Below, piece after piece: positions 8,153 to 16,818 of a DNA stretch of 64,000 nt (positions are counted from its first letter, which is position 1; each line of letters opens with the position of its first letter). This stretch comes from Caulobacter sp. Its GTDB lineage: Bacteria; Pseudomonadota; Alphaproteobacteria; Caulobacterales; Caulobacteraceae. The translations under genes and the position numbers were made by a program. The notes under the pieces were generated by a model. It was not told where the DNA came from and did no database searches. It worked only from the letters and a program-made list of their open reading frames with translations. The DNA lies in the NCBI GenBank assembly GCA_016125585.1, contig WGLL01000002.1, forward strand, positions 268,666-332,665. Direction: 5' to 3'.

Positions 8153-8851
8153 ATGGTCCGGCTTATGGCGCAACGCAAGACCCTCCTGATCATCGACGAC
8201 GACGCGGACCTGCGCGGCGCCCTGGCCGAGCAGCTGCGGCTGCATGAGGAATTCACCACCCTTGAGGCCGGTTCGGCGGCCGAAGGCTCGGCCATGGCCA
8301 AGGACGTCAGGCCGGACATGATCCTGCTCGATGTCGATCTGCCCGACATGGACGGGCGCGAGGCCTGCCGCCTGATGCGCAAGGCGGGGGTCACCGCGCC
8401 GATCGTCATGCTGACCGCCGCCTCGACCGACGCCGACACCATTCTGGGTCTCGAATCCGGGGCCAACGGCTATCTGACCAAGCCCTTTCGCTTTGCGGTC
8501 CTGCTGGCCCACATCCGCGCCCAGCTGCGCAGCCATGAAGCCAGCGAGGACGCGGTCTTCCGCATCGGCCCCTATGAGTTCCGCCCGGCCTCCAAGCTGC
8601 TGGTCGACGACAAGGGCAAGAAGGTCCGGCTGACGGAAAAAGAGACCAACATCCTGAAGTATCTCTACCGCGCCGGCGCCAAGGCCATTCCGCGCGAGGA
8701 GCTGTTGACCGAGGTCTGGGGCTATAACGCCGGGGTCACCACCCACACCCTGGAAACCCACGTCTACCGCCTGCGTCAGAAGATCGAACCCGATCCCGGC
8801 CAGGCGCGACTTCTGATCACCGAAGCCGGCGGATATCGGCTGCAGCCGTAG
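8153..8851 (+). CDS. cenR: OmpR-type response regulator, CenR-like
   Basis: About 232 residues: receiver domain with acidic pocket IIDDDADLRGALAEQL, phospho-aspartate in ILLDVDLPDMDGREA and lysine in LTKPFRF, then a winged-helix DNA-binding domain (LTEKETNILKYLYRAGAK ... VTTHTLETHVYRLRQK). It strongly resembles CenR, an essential Caulobacter envelope regulator, from memory of that protein's sequence pattern. The start may be 8153 (G-rich upstream) or the ATG at 8165. The partner kinase CenK is not in this window. Convergent with xthA. Confidence 0.85.
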   Translation: MVRLMAQRKTLLIIDDDADLRGALAEQLRLHEEFTTLEAGSAAEGSAMAKDVRPDMILLDVDLPDMDGREACRLMRKAGVTAPIVMLTAASTDADTILGLESGANGYLTKPFRFAVLLAHIRAQLRSHEASEDAVFRIGPYEFRPASKLLVDDKGKKVRLTEKETNILKYLYRAGAKAIPREELLTEVWGYNAGVTTHTLETHVYRLRQKIEPDPGQARLLITEAGGYRLQP

Positions 8852-8922
8852 GTCCGTGTGTTGGTGCGCCCCTCGATGCGCCTCACGGCGTGAGGCTGCT
8901 CAGGGGGCCCAAGGACCCATCT

Positions 8923-9729
8923 TCAGACCATGAAGTCCGCCGTCACCGGGGCGTGGTCTGACGGCTTGTCCCAGCCCCGCACATCGTCATGCACCCGCGA
9001 CAGCGCCTTGCCGGTGTGGAGGGTCGCGGCCTTCATGCCCGGCGAGACCCAGATGTGGTCCAGCCGCAGGCCCCGGTTGGAGGCGCGGAAGTCGGCGGCG
9101 CGGTAGCTCCACCAGGAGAACAGCTTCTCCGGATCGGGGATGGCCTCGCGCACCACGTCGATGAAGCCGAGGGAGGCCTTCAGCTTCGCCATCGCCCCGA
9201 CCTCGATCGGGGTGTGGCTGACCACCTTGCTCATGAATTTGTGGTTCCAGACGTCGAACTCACCGGGCGCCACATTCAGATCCCCGACCAGGGCCAGCGG
9301 CCTTGACGGATCGCGGGCCGCCATCTCGGCGGTCAGCTTCTCGAAGAAGTCTAGCTTGTGGTCGAACTTGGGATTGGTCTCGCGGTCGGGGGTGTCGCCG
9401 CCGGCGGGGATGTAGAAGTTCTGGATCTCGACCCCGGCGACCACGGCGCCGACGCAGCGGGCATGGCCGTTCTTGCAGACGTCCAGCGGCGGGGCGTCCT
9501 CTATGGGCAGGCGCGAGGCGATGCCGACCCCGTGCCAGCCCTTCTGGCCCTTGATGCGAAAATGGTTGAATCCCAGGGCCTCGAACATGGCCTTGGGGAA
9601 TTCCTCGGTCTGGCACTTGATCTCCTGCAGGGCCAGGACGTCGGGCGCGACCTCATCGACGAAGCGGCCTATCAGGTCGCCGCGCGGGCGGACGGAGTTG
9701 ATGTTCCAGGTGGCGAGTCGAAGGCGCAT
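8923..9729 (-). CDS. xthA: Exodeoxyribonuclease III
   Basis: AP endonuclease and 3'-5' exonuclease of base excision repair, 268 residues (family usual length). Motifs: LATWNINSVRPR at the N-terminus, LALQEIKCQTEEFP with the metal-binding glutamate, LVGDLNVAP with the catalytic Asp/Asn, and SDHAPVTADF at the C-terminus with the catalytic Asp-His pair. Leftward, in the order ftsK-lolA-xthA. A composite palindromic repeat starts 10 bases upstream of its ATG and even supplies part of the leader (AGGAAG). Confidence 0.96.
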   Translation of the reverse strand: MRLRLATWNINSVRPRGDLIGRFVDEVAPDVLALQEIKCQTEEFPKAMFEALGFNHFRIKGQKGWHGVGIASRLPIEDAPPLDVCKNGHARCVGAVVAGVEIQNFYIPAGGDTPDRETNPKFDHKLDFFEKLTAEMAARDPSRPLALVGDLNVAPGEFDVWNHKFMSKVVSHTPIEVGAMAKLKASLGFIDVVREAIPDPEKLFSWWSYRAADFRASNRGLRLDHIWVSPGMKAATLHTGKALSRVHDDVRGWDKPSDHAPVTADFMV

Positions 9730-9738
9730 GGGGTCTTC

Positions 9739-9843
9739 CTAGAGCGCGTTCCGATAAGTGGGAACCGGTTATCGGATCGAACGCGCGACCAGGACAGGCG
9801 CTCGGAGTGGGCGAATTGAGGTCATCAATTCGGCCCGCTCCGG
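9739..9843 (+). repeat. Composite two-hairpin intergenic repeat, copy 1
   Basis: Begins CTAGAGCGCGTTCCGATAAG. The first stem pairs GCGCGTTCCGATAA with TTATCGGATCGAACGCGC (4-base bulge); the second pairs GAGTGGGCGAATTGA with TCAATTCGGCCCGCTC. Copies also occur at 30664, 37764 and 63761, all in the same orientation and all just 5' of leftward genes. It resembles the Caulobacter intergenic repeats described in the literature. Confidence 0.85.
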
Positions 9844-9854
9844 GTTGGGCCGGC

Positions 9855-9890
9855 AAAAGAAAACGCCCGGCCACCAGAAGCGGCCGGGCG
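9855..9890 (-). terminator. Rho-independent terminator of a small transcription unit
   Basis: Perfect 9-bp stem (CGCCCGGCC / GGCCGGGCG) with a 9-base loop followed on the minus strand by TTTTCTTTT. It lies just after the stop of the small ORF at 9907-9981 and separates it from the repeat and xthA. Confidence 0.85.
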
Positions 9891-9906
9891 CTGCAAAGTT
9901 TGTCTC

Positions 9907-9981
9907 TCATGCCGCCGCCGGGAGGGGATAGTTTTCCGGCACGGTCCGCGGCGGCGCGAGGTCGGACGCGCCAACCGCCAT
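9907..9981 (-). CDS. Putative leaderless 24-residue small protein (or small RNA)
   Basis: An ORF encoding MAVGASDLAPPRTVPENYPL and four more residues, with mostly G/C third positions like true genes of this genome. The ATG at 9981 lies 9 bases past a good -10 box, at or within a couple of bases of the expected transcription start, so translation would be leaderless, which is common in Caulobacter. The TGA is followed 16 bases later by a strong terminator. An in-frame ATG at 9990 would lie inside the -10 box. The unit may instead be a non-coding RNA of about 125 bases. I do not recognise the peptide. Confidence 0.45.
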   Translation of the reverse strand: MAVGASDLAPPRTVPENYPLPAAA

Positions 9982-9989
9982 GTGTTGCA

Positions 9990-10018
9990 TTAGAACAACT
10001 TGTGGACGGAAACGTCAA
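9990..10018 (-). promoter_or_regulatory. Sigma-70-type promoter of small transcription unit
   Basis: Minus strand TTGACG (10018-10013), 17-base spacer, TTCTAA (9995-9990). It is followed by a short ORF and a clear terminator, giving a predicted transcript of about 125 bases. Confidence 0.6.
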
Positions 10019-10069
10019 CGACATTTCCGTGAAATCTTGGCTGTGCCCGAACGGACACAGGCGGCTCGC

Positions 10070-10714
10070 CTAGGGCCGTCCGGTGCGGCGGGCCGGCGGG
10101 AACGGGGCGGCGAACAGCTTGGGGTCGAGGCCGGAGACCCGCTCCAACCCGACCAGGCGAACCCGGGTCGGCCCCTGGACCGTGTTGATGACCCAGCCCA
10201 GCAGCGACATCGGACTGTCGGCGAAGTTCAGCGTCAGGCTGCCGCGCGTCTGTTTGCGGCCATCCTCGACGGTCAGGGCGAAGCCGTTGTTGAGGCGCGA
10301 GACCCGGGTCACCACCACGCCCTTGTCGAGGCGCACGTCCTGCGCCAGGAACAGGGCCAGCGGCGTCTGGCCCAGCGGATAGCGGTTGACGGTCTTGAGC
10401 CGCGTGTCGGCCTCGGACACGAAGCGGCCGTCGGAGACCAGCAGCTTGCTGGCCGGCGCGTCATAGGCGAACCGGGCCTTGCCCGGGCGCTGAAGGTAGA
10501 AGTCGCCCTGCACCTCAACGCCGCGTGGGTCGGTCTGGATAAACCGCCCCTTCGCCGAGTTCAGGCTCTGGAGATAGGCGGTCGCCTTGTTGACCAGCGC
10601 CTTGTCGGCGGCGGAGAGGGTGGCGGCCAAAGCGGGCGAGGCCAGCAGGGCCGCGGCGGGCGCGGCCAGCAGGCCTGCCAGCAGCAGGCGTCGATCGGTA
10701 TGGGTCTGGGTCAT
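10070..10714 (-). CDS. lolA: LolA-family outer membrane lipoprotein carrier
   Basis: A 214-residue periplasmic chaperone-like protein with a cleavable N-terminal signal (DRRLLLAGLLAAPAAALLAS ... ALA; the paired arginines leave a Tat route possible). The mature domain has the LolA pattern: SLNSAKGRFIQTDPRGVEVQG, GDFYLQRPGKARFAYDAP, and a beta-rich half-barrel. It would carry lipoproteins from LolCDE to the outer membrane. The start is the ATG at 10714; the extra N-terminal residues of the ORF track are not supported. It lies just downstream of ftsK on the same strand, an arrangement seen in related bacteria. Confidence 0.88.
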   Translation of the reverse strand: MTQTHTDRRLLLAGLLAAPAAALLASPALAATLSAADKALVNKATAYLQSLNSAKGRFIQTDPRGVEVQGDFYLQRPGKARFAYDAPASKLLVSDGRFVSEADTRLKTVNRYPLGQTPLALFLAQDVRLDKGVVVTRVSRLNNGFALTVEDGRKQTRGSLTLNFADSPMSLLGWVINTVQGPTRVRLVGLERVSGLDPKLFAAPFPPARRTGRP

Positions 10715-10819
10715 GTCGGCCCTAAAGTCCTGAAACGTCCATCGGGTTGCAAGGCTAGCGGCTTCGAGCGGCCAAATCATGGTCGCTCGCCCCGGGGACG
10801 ACCCGGTCCCCGTCCGGAG

Positions 10820-13186
10820 TCACATCGGCGGCGGCGGACCGGCCAGGATTTCCCGCTTTCCGGCGTGGTTGGCGGCGCCGACCACGCCTTCCCGCTCCAT
10901 CCGCTCCATCAGCGAGGCGGCGCGGTTGTAGCCGATCTGCAGCCGCCGCTGGATGTAGCTGGTCGAGGCCTTGCGATCGCGGGTGACGACGGCCACCGCA
11001 TGGTCATAGAGGTCGCCGCCGCTGCCGTCGGAGGCCACGGCGCCCTCGCCGTCCTCGTCGTCGTCGCCGCCGGCGGTGACTTCCTCCAGATACTGCGGCA
11101 CGCCCTGGTCGCGCAGGAACTTGGCCACCGCCTCGACCTCGCCGTCGCTGACGAAGGGTCCGTGCAGGCGGGTCGTGCGGCCGCCACCGGCCATGTAGAG
11201 CATGTCGCCCATGCCCAGCAGCTGCTCGGCGCCCTGCTCGCCCAGGATGGTGCGGGCGTCGATCTTGCTGGTCACCTGGAAGCTGATCCGGGTGGGGAAA
11301 TTGGCCTTGATGGTGCCGGTGATGACGTCGACCGACGGGCGTTGCGTGGCCATGATCAGGTGGATGCCGGCGGCGCGGGCCATCTGGGCCAGCCGCTGCA
11401 CGGCGCCCTCGATGTCCTTGCCGGCGACCATCATCAGGTCGGCCACCTCGTCGATGACCACCACCAGATAGGGCATGTGTTCGGGGCGGATCTTCTCGGA
11501 CTCGTAGATCGGCCGGCCGGCGTCGTCGAAGCCGGTCTGGACGGTGCGCTCGAAGTGCTCGCCCTTGTCCAGCGCCTCCTTGGCCCGCTCGTTGTAGCCG
11601 CCGATGTTGCGCACGCCGATCTTGGACATGCGGCGATAGCGGTCCTCCATCTCCCGCACCGTCCACTTCAGGGCGACGATGGCCTTCTTGGGATCGGTGA
11701 CCACCGGGGCCAGCAGATGCGGGATGCCGTCATAGACGCTGAGCTCCAGCATCTTCGGGTCGATCATGATGAAGCGGCACATCTCCGGCGGCAGCCGGTA
11801 GAGGATCGACAGGATCATGGCGTTGACCCCGACCGACTTGCCCGAGCCGGTGGTGCCGGCGATCAGCAGGTGCGGCATCTTGGCCAGGTCGGCGATATAG
11901 GGCTCGCCGCCGATGGTCTCGCCGAGCGCCATGGGCAGGATCGGCCCCTGCTTCTCGTAGTCGGTGCTGGCCAGCAGGTCGCGCAGATAGACGGTCTCGC
12001 GCTTGGCGTTGGGCAGTTCGATGCCGATGGCGTTGCGGCCCGAGACCACCGCCACGCGGCAGGCGGCGACGCTCATCGAGCGGGCGATGTCGTCGCTCAG
12101 CGCCACGACGCGGGCATGCTTCACGCCGGGGGCGGGGGTCAGCTCATAGAGGGTGACGACCGGGCCGGGGCGGATCTGGTCGATGGCGCCGCGCACGCCG
12201 AATTCCGACAGCACGCTTTCCAGCAGCCGGGCGTTCTGGCGCAGGGCCTCCTCGTCATAGACGCTGGCCCGCGGCTTGGGCTGGGCCAGCATCGACAGTT
12301 CCGGCAGGCGGAAGCCGTCCTCCGACGGCTCGAAGTCAAAGGCCGCCTGACGTTCGCGATGCTCGCGGCCCGAGGTGCGGGACGGGGCCTTGGGCTGACG
12401 GATGGCCAGGGTCGGCTGGGGGGCGACGGGGGCAGGCGCCTCGGCCTCCTCGATCTCGTGGACCGGCGGGGCGGCCCTGGCCGGACGGCGGGCCTTTGCC
12501 GCGATCGGCTTTTTCTCGGGCCTGGCGGGCCGCTCCGCAGCCGCGTCGCGCAGGCGCGGCTGCAGCATCCGGGCCAGCCAGTCGCCGTCGGCGCCGCTGG
12601 CCAGTTTCTGCAGGCCCAGAGACCAGACGGTGGCGGTCAGGCCGCCTGCGGCCAGCAGCAGCCCGGCGATCAGGGCCGCGCCGGGCAGATGGACAAAGCT
12701 GAACAGGTTCCGCACCAGGGAGAACAGGCCCTGGCCCCAGAGGCCGCCGAGACCCAGCGCCAGCGGCCAGGCGCTCGGCGGCGGCGGCGCGGCCAGGGCG
12801 GCCGACAGCAGCAGCACGCCCAGGGCGCCGACCAGGGCCCGCAACCGCAGGGCTGTGCGGCCCCGATCCGGCTCGGGGTCCAGCACCCGGGTCATGCCAA
12901 AGGCGGTCATCAACACCGCGCTCAGCCAGGCGCCGAGGCCCAGGGACTGCATGGCGATATCGGCGATGATGGCGCCGGCCCCGCCCAGCGCATTGGTGGC
13001 GGCGGCTCCGGTGACGGCGTTGAGGCTGGGATCGGCGGCGTTGTAGGTGGCCAGCACCACGGCCAGGCCGGCGCCGGCGGCCGCGGTCAGCCCGCCGCGA
13101 AACCGCGCCGCGCCGGGCAGGCCCCAGGCAATGACCGCCGCCTCGAGAAGCAGATCCGCCCCTGATCGCCGCGCCGCCTTCGCCAT
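10820..13186 (-). CDS. ftsK: DNA translocase FtsK
   Basis: Septum-located DNA pump that coordinates chromosome segregation with division. 788 residues: four or so N-terminal transmembrane helices (to about residue 200), a short Pro/Ala-rich linker (about 210-290, with [13 protein letters not shown]-like composition), the alpha/beta RecA-like motor with Walker [12 protein letters not shown] and Walker [15 protein letters not shown], and the C-terminal gamma winged helix ([20 protein letters not shown]) that reads orienting sequences. Start is the ATG at 13186. Confidence 0.97.
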   Translation of the reverse strand: MAKAARRSGADLLLEAAVIAWGLPGAARFRGGLTAAAGAGLAVVLATYNAADPSLNAVTGAAATNALGGAGAIIADIAMQSLGLGAWLSAVLMTAFGMTRVLDPEPDRGRTALRLRALVGALGVLLLSAALAAPPPPSAWPLALGLGGLWGQGLFSLVRNLFSFVHLPGAALIAGLLLAAGGLTATVWSLGLQKLASGADGDWLARMLQPRLRDAAAERPARPEKKPIAAKARRPARAAPPVHEIEEAEAPAPVAPQPTLAIRQPKAPSRTSGREHRERQAAFDFEPSEDGFRLPELSMLAQPKPRASVYDEEALRQNARLLESVLSEFGVRGAIDQIRPGPVVTLYELTPAPGVKHARVVALSDDIARSMSVAACRVAVVSGRNAIGIELPNAKRETVYLRDLLASTDYEKQGPILPMALGETIGGEPYIADLAKMPHLLIAGTTGSGKSVGVNAMILSILYRLPPEMCRFIMIDPKMLELSVYDGIPHLLAPVVTDPKKAIVALKWTVREMEDRYRRMSKIGVRNIGGYNERAKEALDKGEHFERTVQTGFDDAGRPIYESEKIRPEHMPYLVVVIDEVADLMMVAGKDIEGAVQRLAQMARAAGIHLIMATQRPSVDVITGTIKANFPTRISFQVTSKIDARTILGEQGAEQLLGMGDMLYMAGGGRTTRLHGPFVSDGEVEAVAKFLRDQGVPQYLEEVTAGGDDDEDGEGAVASDGSGGDLYDHAVAVVTRDRKASTSYIQRRLQIGYNRAASLMERMEREGVVGAANHAGKREILAGPPPPM

Positions 13187-13271
13187 CTGAAAAGACCCCT
13201 GAACACCGTTGGACCCCTGTTGTGAGGCCGGAGGGTTAAGGGGCGTTTACTTTACCCGCCTCGCAACGCGA

Positions 13272-13949
13272 CTAGCGGCCGAACCCGGTCAGTTTCTGCA
13301 GCAGGCCGACCGGCCCCTCGAAGGCGGCCGAACCATAGGACACCGCCAGGGCGTAGCAGACCTCGCCCGGCAGGGCCTTGGGCTCATGCTTGAAACCCGG
13401 CGCGCCGACATTGATGTCGCCGGGGCCGTAGACCTCATGGCCGTCGTGGAAGGCGCCGGTCAGGACCAGGGTGAACTCGTCGCCCTCGTGATCGTGGCTG
13501 GCCACGCCGGCGCCAGGCTCGATGCGCAGCAGGTCGACCTTGCCTTCTCCCGGCATCGGCAGGGTCAGGCGGCGGATGCCAAAGCCGGCGAAGCCGAAAT
13601 GACCGCCCTCGACGATGGCCTCATAGGCCGCTTCGCGAACCGGGTCAGGCAGGGCCAGAAGTTCGCCCAGGGACCGGGAGGCCGCGCCGGCGGCGCGCTT
13701 GACCGAAGCAGGGGCGGGCGGGGTGTCGAGGGACTCGAAGGCGGCGATGCGGGCCAGGGCCTGGTCGGCGGCGTCCTCGCCCAGCGCGACCGGCGTCTCT
13801 GCGTCGAGAAAGCCGGCGGCCAGGGCCTCGCCGGGCGCGGGACGATCATCGCGCAGCGAGGCCGCCGTGGCGGCAAGCAGCTTCAGCCCGGCGTCGGGGG
13901 CGTCGCGCAGGCGGTCGACAAACAGATCAATATTGGCGTTCACGGTCAC
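13272..13949 (-). CDS. ChrR-like cupin anti-sigma factor lacking zinc-finger ligands
   Basis: About 225 residues. The C-terminal half is a cupin with ChrR-type metal ligands (VASHDHEGDEFTLVLTG, later GFKHEP). The N-terminal half aligns by eye with the sigma-binding domain of ChrR (ETPVALGEDAADQALARI) but contains no histidine or cysteine before the cupin, so the zinc anti-sigma (HxxxCxxC) site is missing. It follows an ECF sigma factor gene by 82 bases on the same strand, supporting a sigma/anti-sigma pair. Start taken as GTG at 13949 (GGAGG upstream); TTG at 13973 and GTG at 13943 are alternatives. Confidence 0.8.
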   Translation of the reverse strand: MTVNANIDLFVDRLRDAPDAGLKLLAATAASLRDDRPAPGEALAAGFLDAETPVALGEDAADQALARIAAFESLDTPPAPASVKRAAGAASRSLGELLALPDPVREAAYEAIVEGGHFGFAGFGIRRLTLPMPGEGKVDLLRIEPGAGVASHDHEGDEFTLVLTGAFHDGHEVYGPGDINVGAPGFKHEPKALPGEVCYALAVSYGSAAFEGPVGLLQKLTGFGR

Positions 13950-14031
13950 GTTCCGCAGGCCTCCGGGGTCCAAGGCAAGCGATATGGAGCGGCTTGGGAA
14001 CCCGTCAAGGCGGGGCGTATCGGGGCGGTTC

Positions 14032-14604
14032 TCACGTGGCGTCCCCCAGGGCGGCGCGCAGTTTGGCGAAGGCCAGCCGCAGCCGTGACTTGACCGTGCC
14101 CAGGGCCAGACCGGTGGCCTCGGCGATCTCGCTGTGGCTCAGGTCGTCATAGAAGGCCCGGCGGACAAGGTCGCGCTGGTCCTCCGGCAGATCGCCGAGG
14201 GCGGCGGTGATGCGCTTCCGCTGCTGACCGGCGGCGACGCCGTCGCTGGGATCGGGCGCCTCGGGCGGGGCCAGGGCCGGGTCGTCGACATCCAGGACCG
14301 CGGTGCGATCGCGGCGGAACACGTCGATGCGGCGATTGCGGGCGATGCGGAAGATCCAGGTCGAGACGCTGGCCTTGGCCGGATCGAAGCTGGCGGCCTT
14401 GCGCCAGACGGTGACCAGAACCTCCTGGGCCAGTTCCTCCGACCGGGCGGCGTCCAGGCCCAGACGGATCAGATAGCCCTTCACCCGCGGCGCATAGTGT
14501 TCGAACAGATGGCGAAAGGCGGCCCGGTCGCCGCGCTCGGCGATGGCCGTCACCAGGCGGGCATAGGGGTCGTCGTCGCCGCCGATACGCTCGCCGTCCT
14601 GCAA
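14032..14604 (-). CDS. ECF sigma-70 family factor (RpoE/ChrR-type group)
   Basis: A 190-residue sigma factor with region 2 (FRHLFEHYAPRVKGYLIRLG, then ELAQEVLVTVWRKAASFDP and WIFRIARNRRIDVFRR) and region 4 (LPEDQRDLVRRAFYDDLSHSEIAEATG, GTVKSRLRLAFAKLRAAL). Divergent from phaZ and followed by a ChrR-like cupin partner, as in ECF11-type systems that answer singlet oxygen or lipid peroxides. The start is TTG at 14604 with AAGGGA upstream; a GTG further in is possible. The inducing signal is inferred from homology only. Confidence 0.9.
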   Translation of the reverse strand: MQDGERIGGDDDPYARLVTAIAERGDRAAFRHLFEHYAPRVKGYLIRLGLDAARSEELAQEVLVTVWRKAASFDPAKASVSTWIFRIARNRRIDVFRRDRTAVLDVDDPALAPPEAPDPSDGVAAGQQRKRITAALGDLPEDQRDLVRRAFYDDLSHSEIAEATGLALGTVKSRLRLAFAKLRAALGDAT

Positions 14605-14765
14605 CTGAGGGGTCCCTTGTGCGCTGCCGTCTGGACCTCGTCATAGATACTCGCGGGCCGGGCGCCAACGGGCGATCCTCTATTGGCCCCCCTGCGACGA
14701 TCAGGGGCTGGACTTCGTTAAGGCCCGGCGTGCTATGCTGCGACGCACAAAAGGTTCGAAGCTCC

Positions 14766-16040
14766 ATGCTCTACGCTTTGCAGGACGCCACCTATCACGC
14801 CGCCGCTCCGATGCGGATGGCGGCCCGGATGGCCCGGGACTTCTGGTCCTCGCCGCTCAATCCCGCGCGGGATTCGGTCATCGGCCGCAATCTCTATGCG
14901 GCGGCCGATCTCTACGCCAACGTCACCCGGCGCTATGGCAAGCCGGCCTGGGGGCTGGACAGCACCGTGGTCAACGGCGTCACCGTCGCGGTGCGCGAGA
15001 CGGTGGTCTGGGAAAGCCCCTGGTGCCGCCTGATCCAGTTCGACCGCGACATGGCCGGCATGCGCCGCGCCGGCAAGATGCAGCTGGACCCGGCGGTCCT
15101 GCTGGTCGCGCCCCTGTCGGGCCACTACGCCACCCTGCTGCGCGGCACGGTCGAGGCGCTGTTGCCGCACCATGCGGTGTTCGTCACCGACTGGTCCAAC
15201 GCCCGCGACGTGCCGATGATGGAAGGCCGCTTCGACTTCCACGACTACATCGACCACATCCGCACCATGCTGGGGGTGATGGGCGCCCGGGCCCACGTCA
15301 TCGCCGTCTGCCAGCCGGGACCCGCCGTGCTGGCCGCCGCCGCCCTGATGGCCCAGGACAACGACCCCGGCCGGCCGCGGACCATGACCTTCATGGGCTC
15401 GCCGATCGACGCCCGCCTGTCGCCGACGGTGACCAACCGCCTGGCCGAGGAACGCCCCTTCACCTGGTTCCAGGGCAACATGATCTACACCGTGCCGCCG
15501 CCCCATCCGGGCGCCCTGCGGCGCGTCTATCCGGGCTTCGTGCAGCTGGCCAGCTTCATGTCGATGAACCTGGAAAAGCACCAGGAGGCGCATCAGCGCT
15601 ATTTCGAACAGCTGGTCGACGGCGACGGCGACAGCGCCGAGAAGCACCGCGTCTTCTATGACGAGTATCTGTCGGTGCTGGACCTGACCGAGGAGTTCTA
15701 TCTCCAGACGGTCGACATCGTCTTCCAGAAGTATCTGCTGCCCAGGGGCGAGCTGGTGCATCGCGGCCGCAAGGTCGATCCCTCGGCCATCACCGACATC
15801 GGCCTGATGACGGTGGAGGGCGAGCATGACGACATCTCCGGCATCGGCCAGACCCAGGCGGCGCACGACCTGTGTTCCGGCATTCCGGCCGAGATGAAGC
15901 GCGACTATGTCCAGCCCGGCGTCGGTCACTACGGGGTGTTCAACGGCCGCAAGTTCCGGGAACAGATCTATCCCCGGGTGGCGGCCTTCATCCGCGAGAT
16001 CGACCCGGACTTCGAGACCGGCTCCCTGCCGACGACATGA
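14766..16040 (+). CDS. phaZ: Intracellular polyhydroxyalkanoate depolymerase
   Basis: A 424-residue PhaZ1-type enzyme that breaks down polyhydroxybutyrate granules. The active-site cysteine lies in AVCQPGPAV (cysteine instead of the usual lipase serine), with the aspartate region VEGEHDDISGIGQT and the histidine in GVGHYGVFNGRKF. No signal peptide, consistent with an intracellular granule-associated enzyme. The ATG at 14766 has AAGG upstream; the longer ORF in the track is not needed. Divergent from the ECF sigma factor gene, so a link to that regulon is possible but unproven. Confidence 0.93.
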   Translation: MLYALQDATYHAAAPMRMAARMARDFWSSPLNPARDSVIGRNLYAAADLYANVTRRYGKPAWGLDSTVVNGVTVAVRETVVWESPWCRLIQFDRDMAGMRRAGKMQLDPAVLLVAPLSGHYATLLRGTVEALLPHHAVFVTDWSNARDVPMMEGRFDFHDYIDHIRTMLGVMGARAHVIAVCQPGPAVLAAAALMAQDNDPGRPRTMTFMGSPIDARLSPTVTNRLAEERPFTWFQGNMIYTVPPPHPGALRRVYPGFVQLASFMSMNLEKHQEAHQRYFEQLVDGDGDSAEKHRVFYDEYLSVLDLTEEFYLQTVDIVFQKYLLPRGELVHRGRKVDPSAITDIGLMTVEGEHDDISGIGQTQAAHDLCSGIPAEMKRDYVQPGVGHYGVFNGRKFREQIYPRVAAFIREIDPDFETGSLPTT

Positions 16041-16079
16041 CCGTTTCGCCGGGCGCGGTTCCGGATTAATCCAGGGACC

Positions 16080-16805
16080 ATGAAGCTCTTCGCACCGCCC
16101 GCCTATGCGCATGGCGACCGGCTGGAAACCGCCGGCCATGTGCTGCGCCTGTCGGTCAACGCCCGCGCCCGGCGCATTTCCCTGCGGGTCGATCGCACGC
16201 GGCGCGAGGTGATCGCCACGGCCCCCACGGCGCGGCGGCTGGGCGAGGCAGTGGCCTTCGCCCGCGAGCGGATCGGCTGGATCTCCGAACAGCTGGCCGA
16301 CCTGCCGGCGCCCAGGGCCATCGCCCCGGGCATGACCATTGATCTGTTCGGCGAGACCTTCTCCCTGGTCGGCCGTCCGGGCCGCGCCCGGCTGGACCTC
16401 GAGGCCCGCACCCTGGGAGCGGCCGATGACGCCGCCTTCGCCGACCGGGCCCTGCGGCTGATCAAGGCCGAGGCGAAGCGTCGCTTCACCCTGATGACGC
16501 AAGACTACGCCGCCACCCTGCAACGGCCCGCGCCGTCGGTCAGCGTCGTCGATCCCCGGGGCCGCTGGGGCAGCTGCAGTCCGGCCCGGCCCGGCCGTCC
16601 GGCGTCGATCCGCTACAGCTGGCGGCTGGCCCTGGCCCCGCTGGCGGTGGCCGATTACGTCGTCGCCCACGAATGCGCTCATCTCGTCGAGGCCAATCAC
16701 AGCCCTCGCTTCTGGGCCCTGGTCGACCGCATCTTCGGCGACCCCGCGCCGCACCGCGAATGGCTGCGGGCGCACGGCGCGGGGCTGCACGCCTTCGGCC
16801 GCTGA
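16080..16805 (+). CDS. YgjP/SprT-like M48-family metal-dependent hydrolase (DUF45)
   Basis: A 241-residue putative zinc protease. The signature HECAHLVEANHSPRFWALV contains the HExxH zinc motif, with the N-terminal half matching the YgjP family (SVNARARRISLRVDRTRREV) and PRGRWGSCSP just before the active site. No signal peptide. It follows phaZ by 39 bases and may be co-transcribed with it. Physiological substrate unknown. Confidence 0.9.
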   Translation: MKLFAPPAYAHGDRLETAGHVLRLSVNARARRISLRVDRTRREVIATAPTARRLGEAVAFARERIGWISEQLADLPAPRAIAPGMTIDLFGETFSLVGRPGRARLDLEARTLGAADDAAFADRALRLIKAEAKRRFTLMTQDYAATLQRPAPSVSVVDPRGRWGSCSPARPGRPASIRYSWRLALAPLAVADYVVAHECAHLVEANHSPRFWALVDRIFGDPAPHREWLRAHGAGLHAFGR

Positions 16806-16818
16806 GCCTGGCGCGCGA

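Noticed and set aside
7595-8761. 388-residue version of the L,D-transpeptidase
   Set aside because: The first 220 residues are antisense of cenR; the proper start at 8098 has a GGAGG site.
9739-9790. LexA-type box inside the composite repeat (GAAC direct repeats)
   Set aside because: The two GAAC are 13 bases apart instead of the 7 expected for alphaproteobacterial LexA sites, and the match recurs in all repeat copies.
9980-13165. Long plus-strand ORF of 1061 codons opposite ftsK
   Set aside because: It is the antisense frame of ftsK and lolA, of low-complexity Gly/Arg/His-rich composition and without a ribosome site; a shadow of GC-rich coding DNA.
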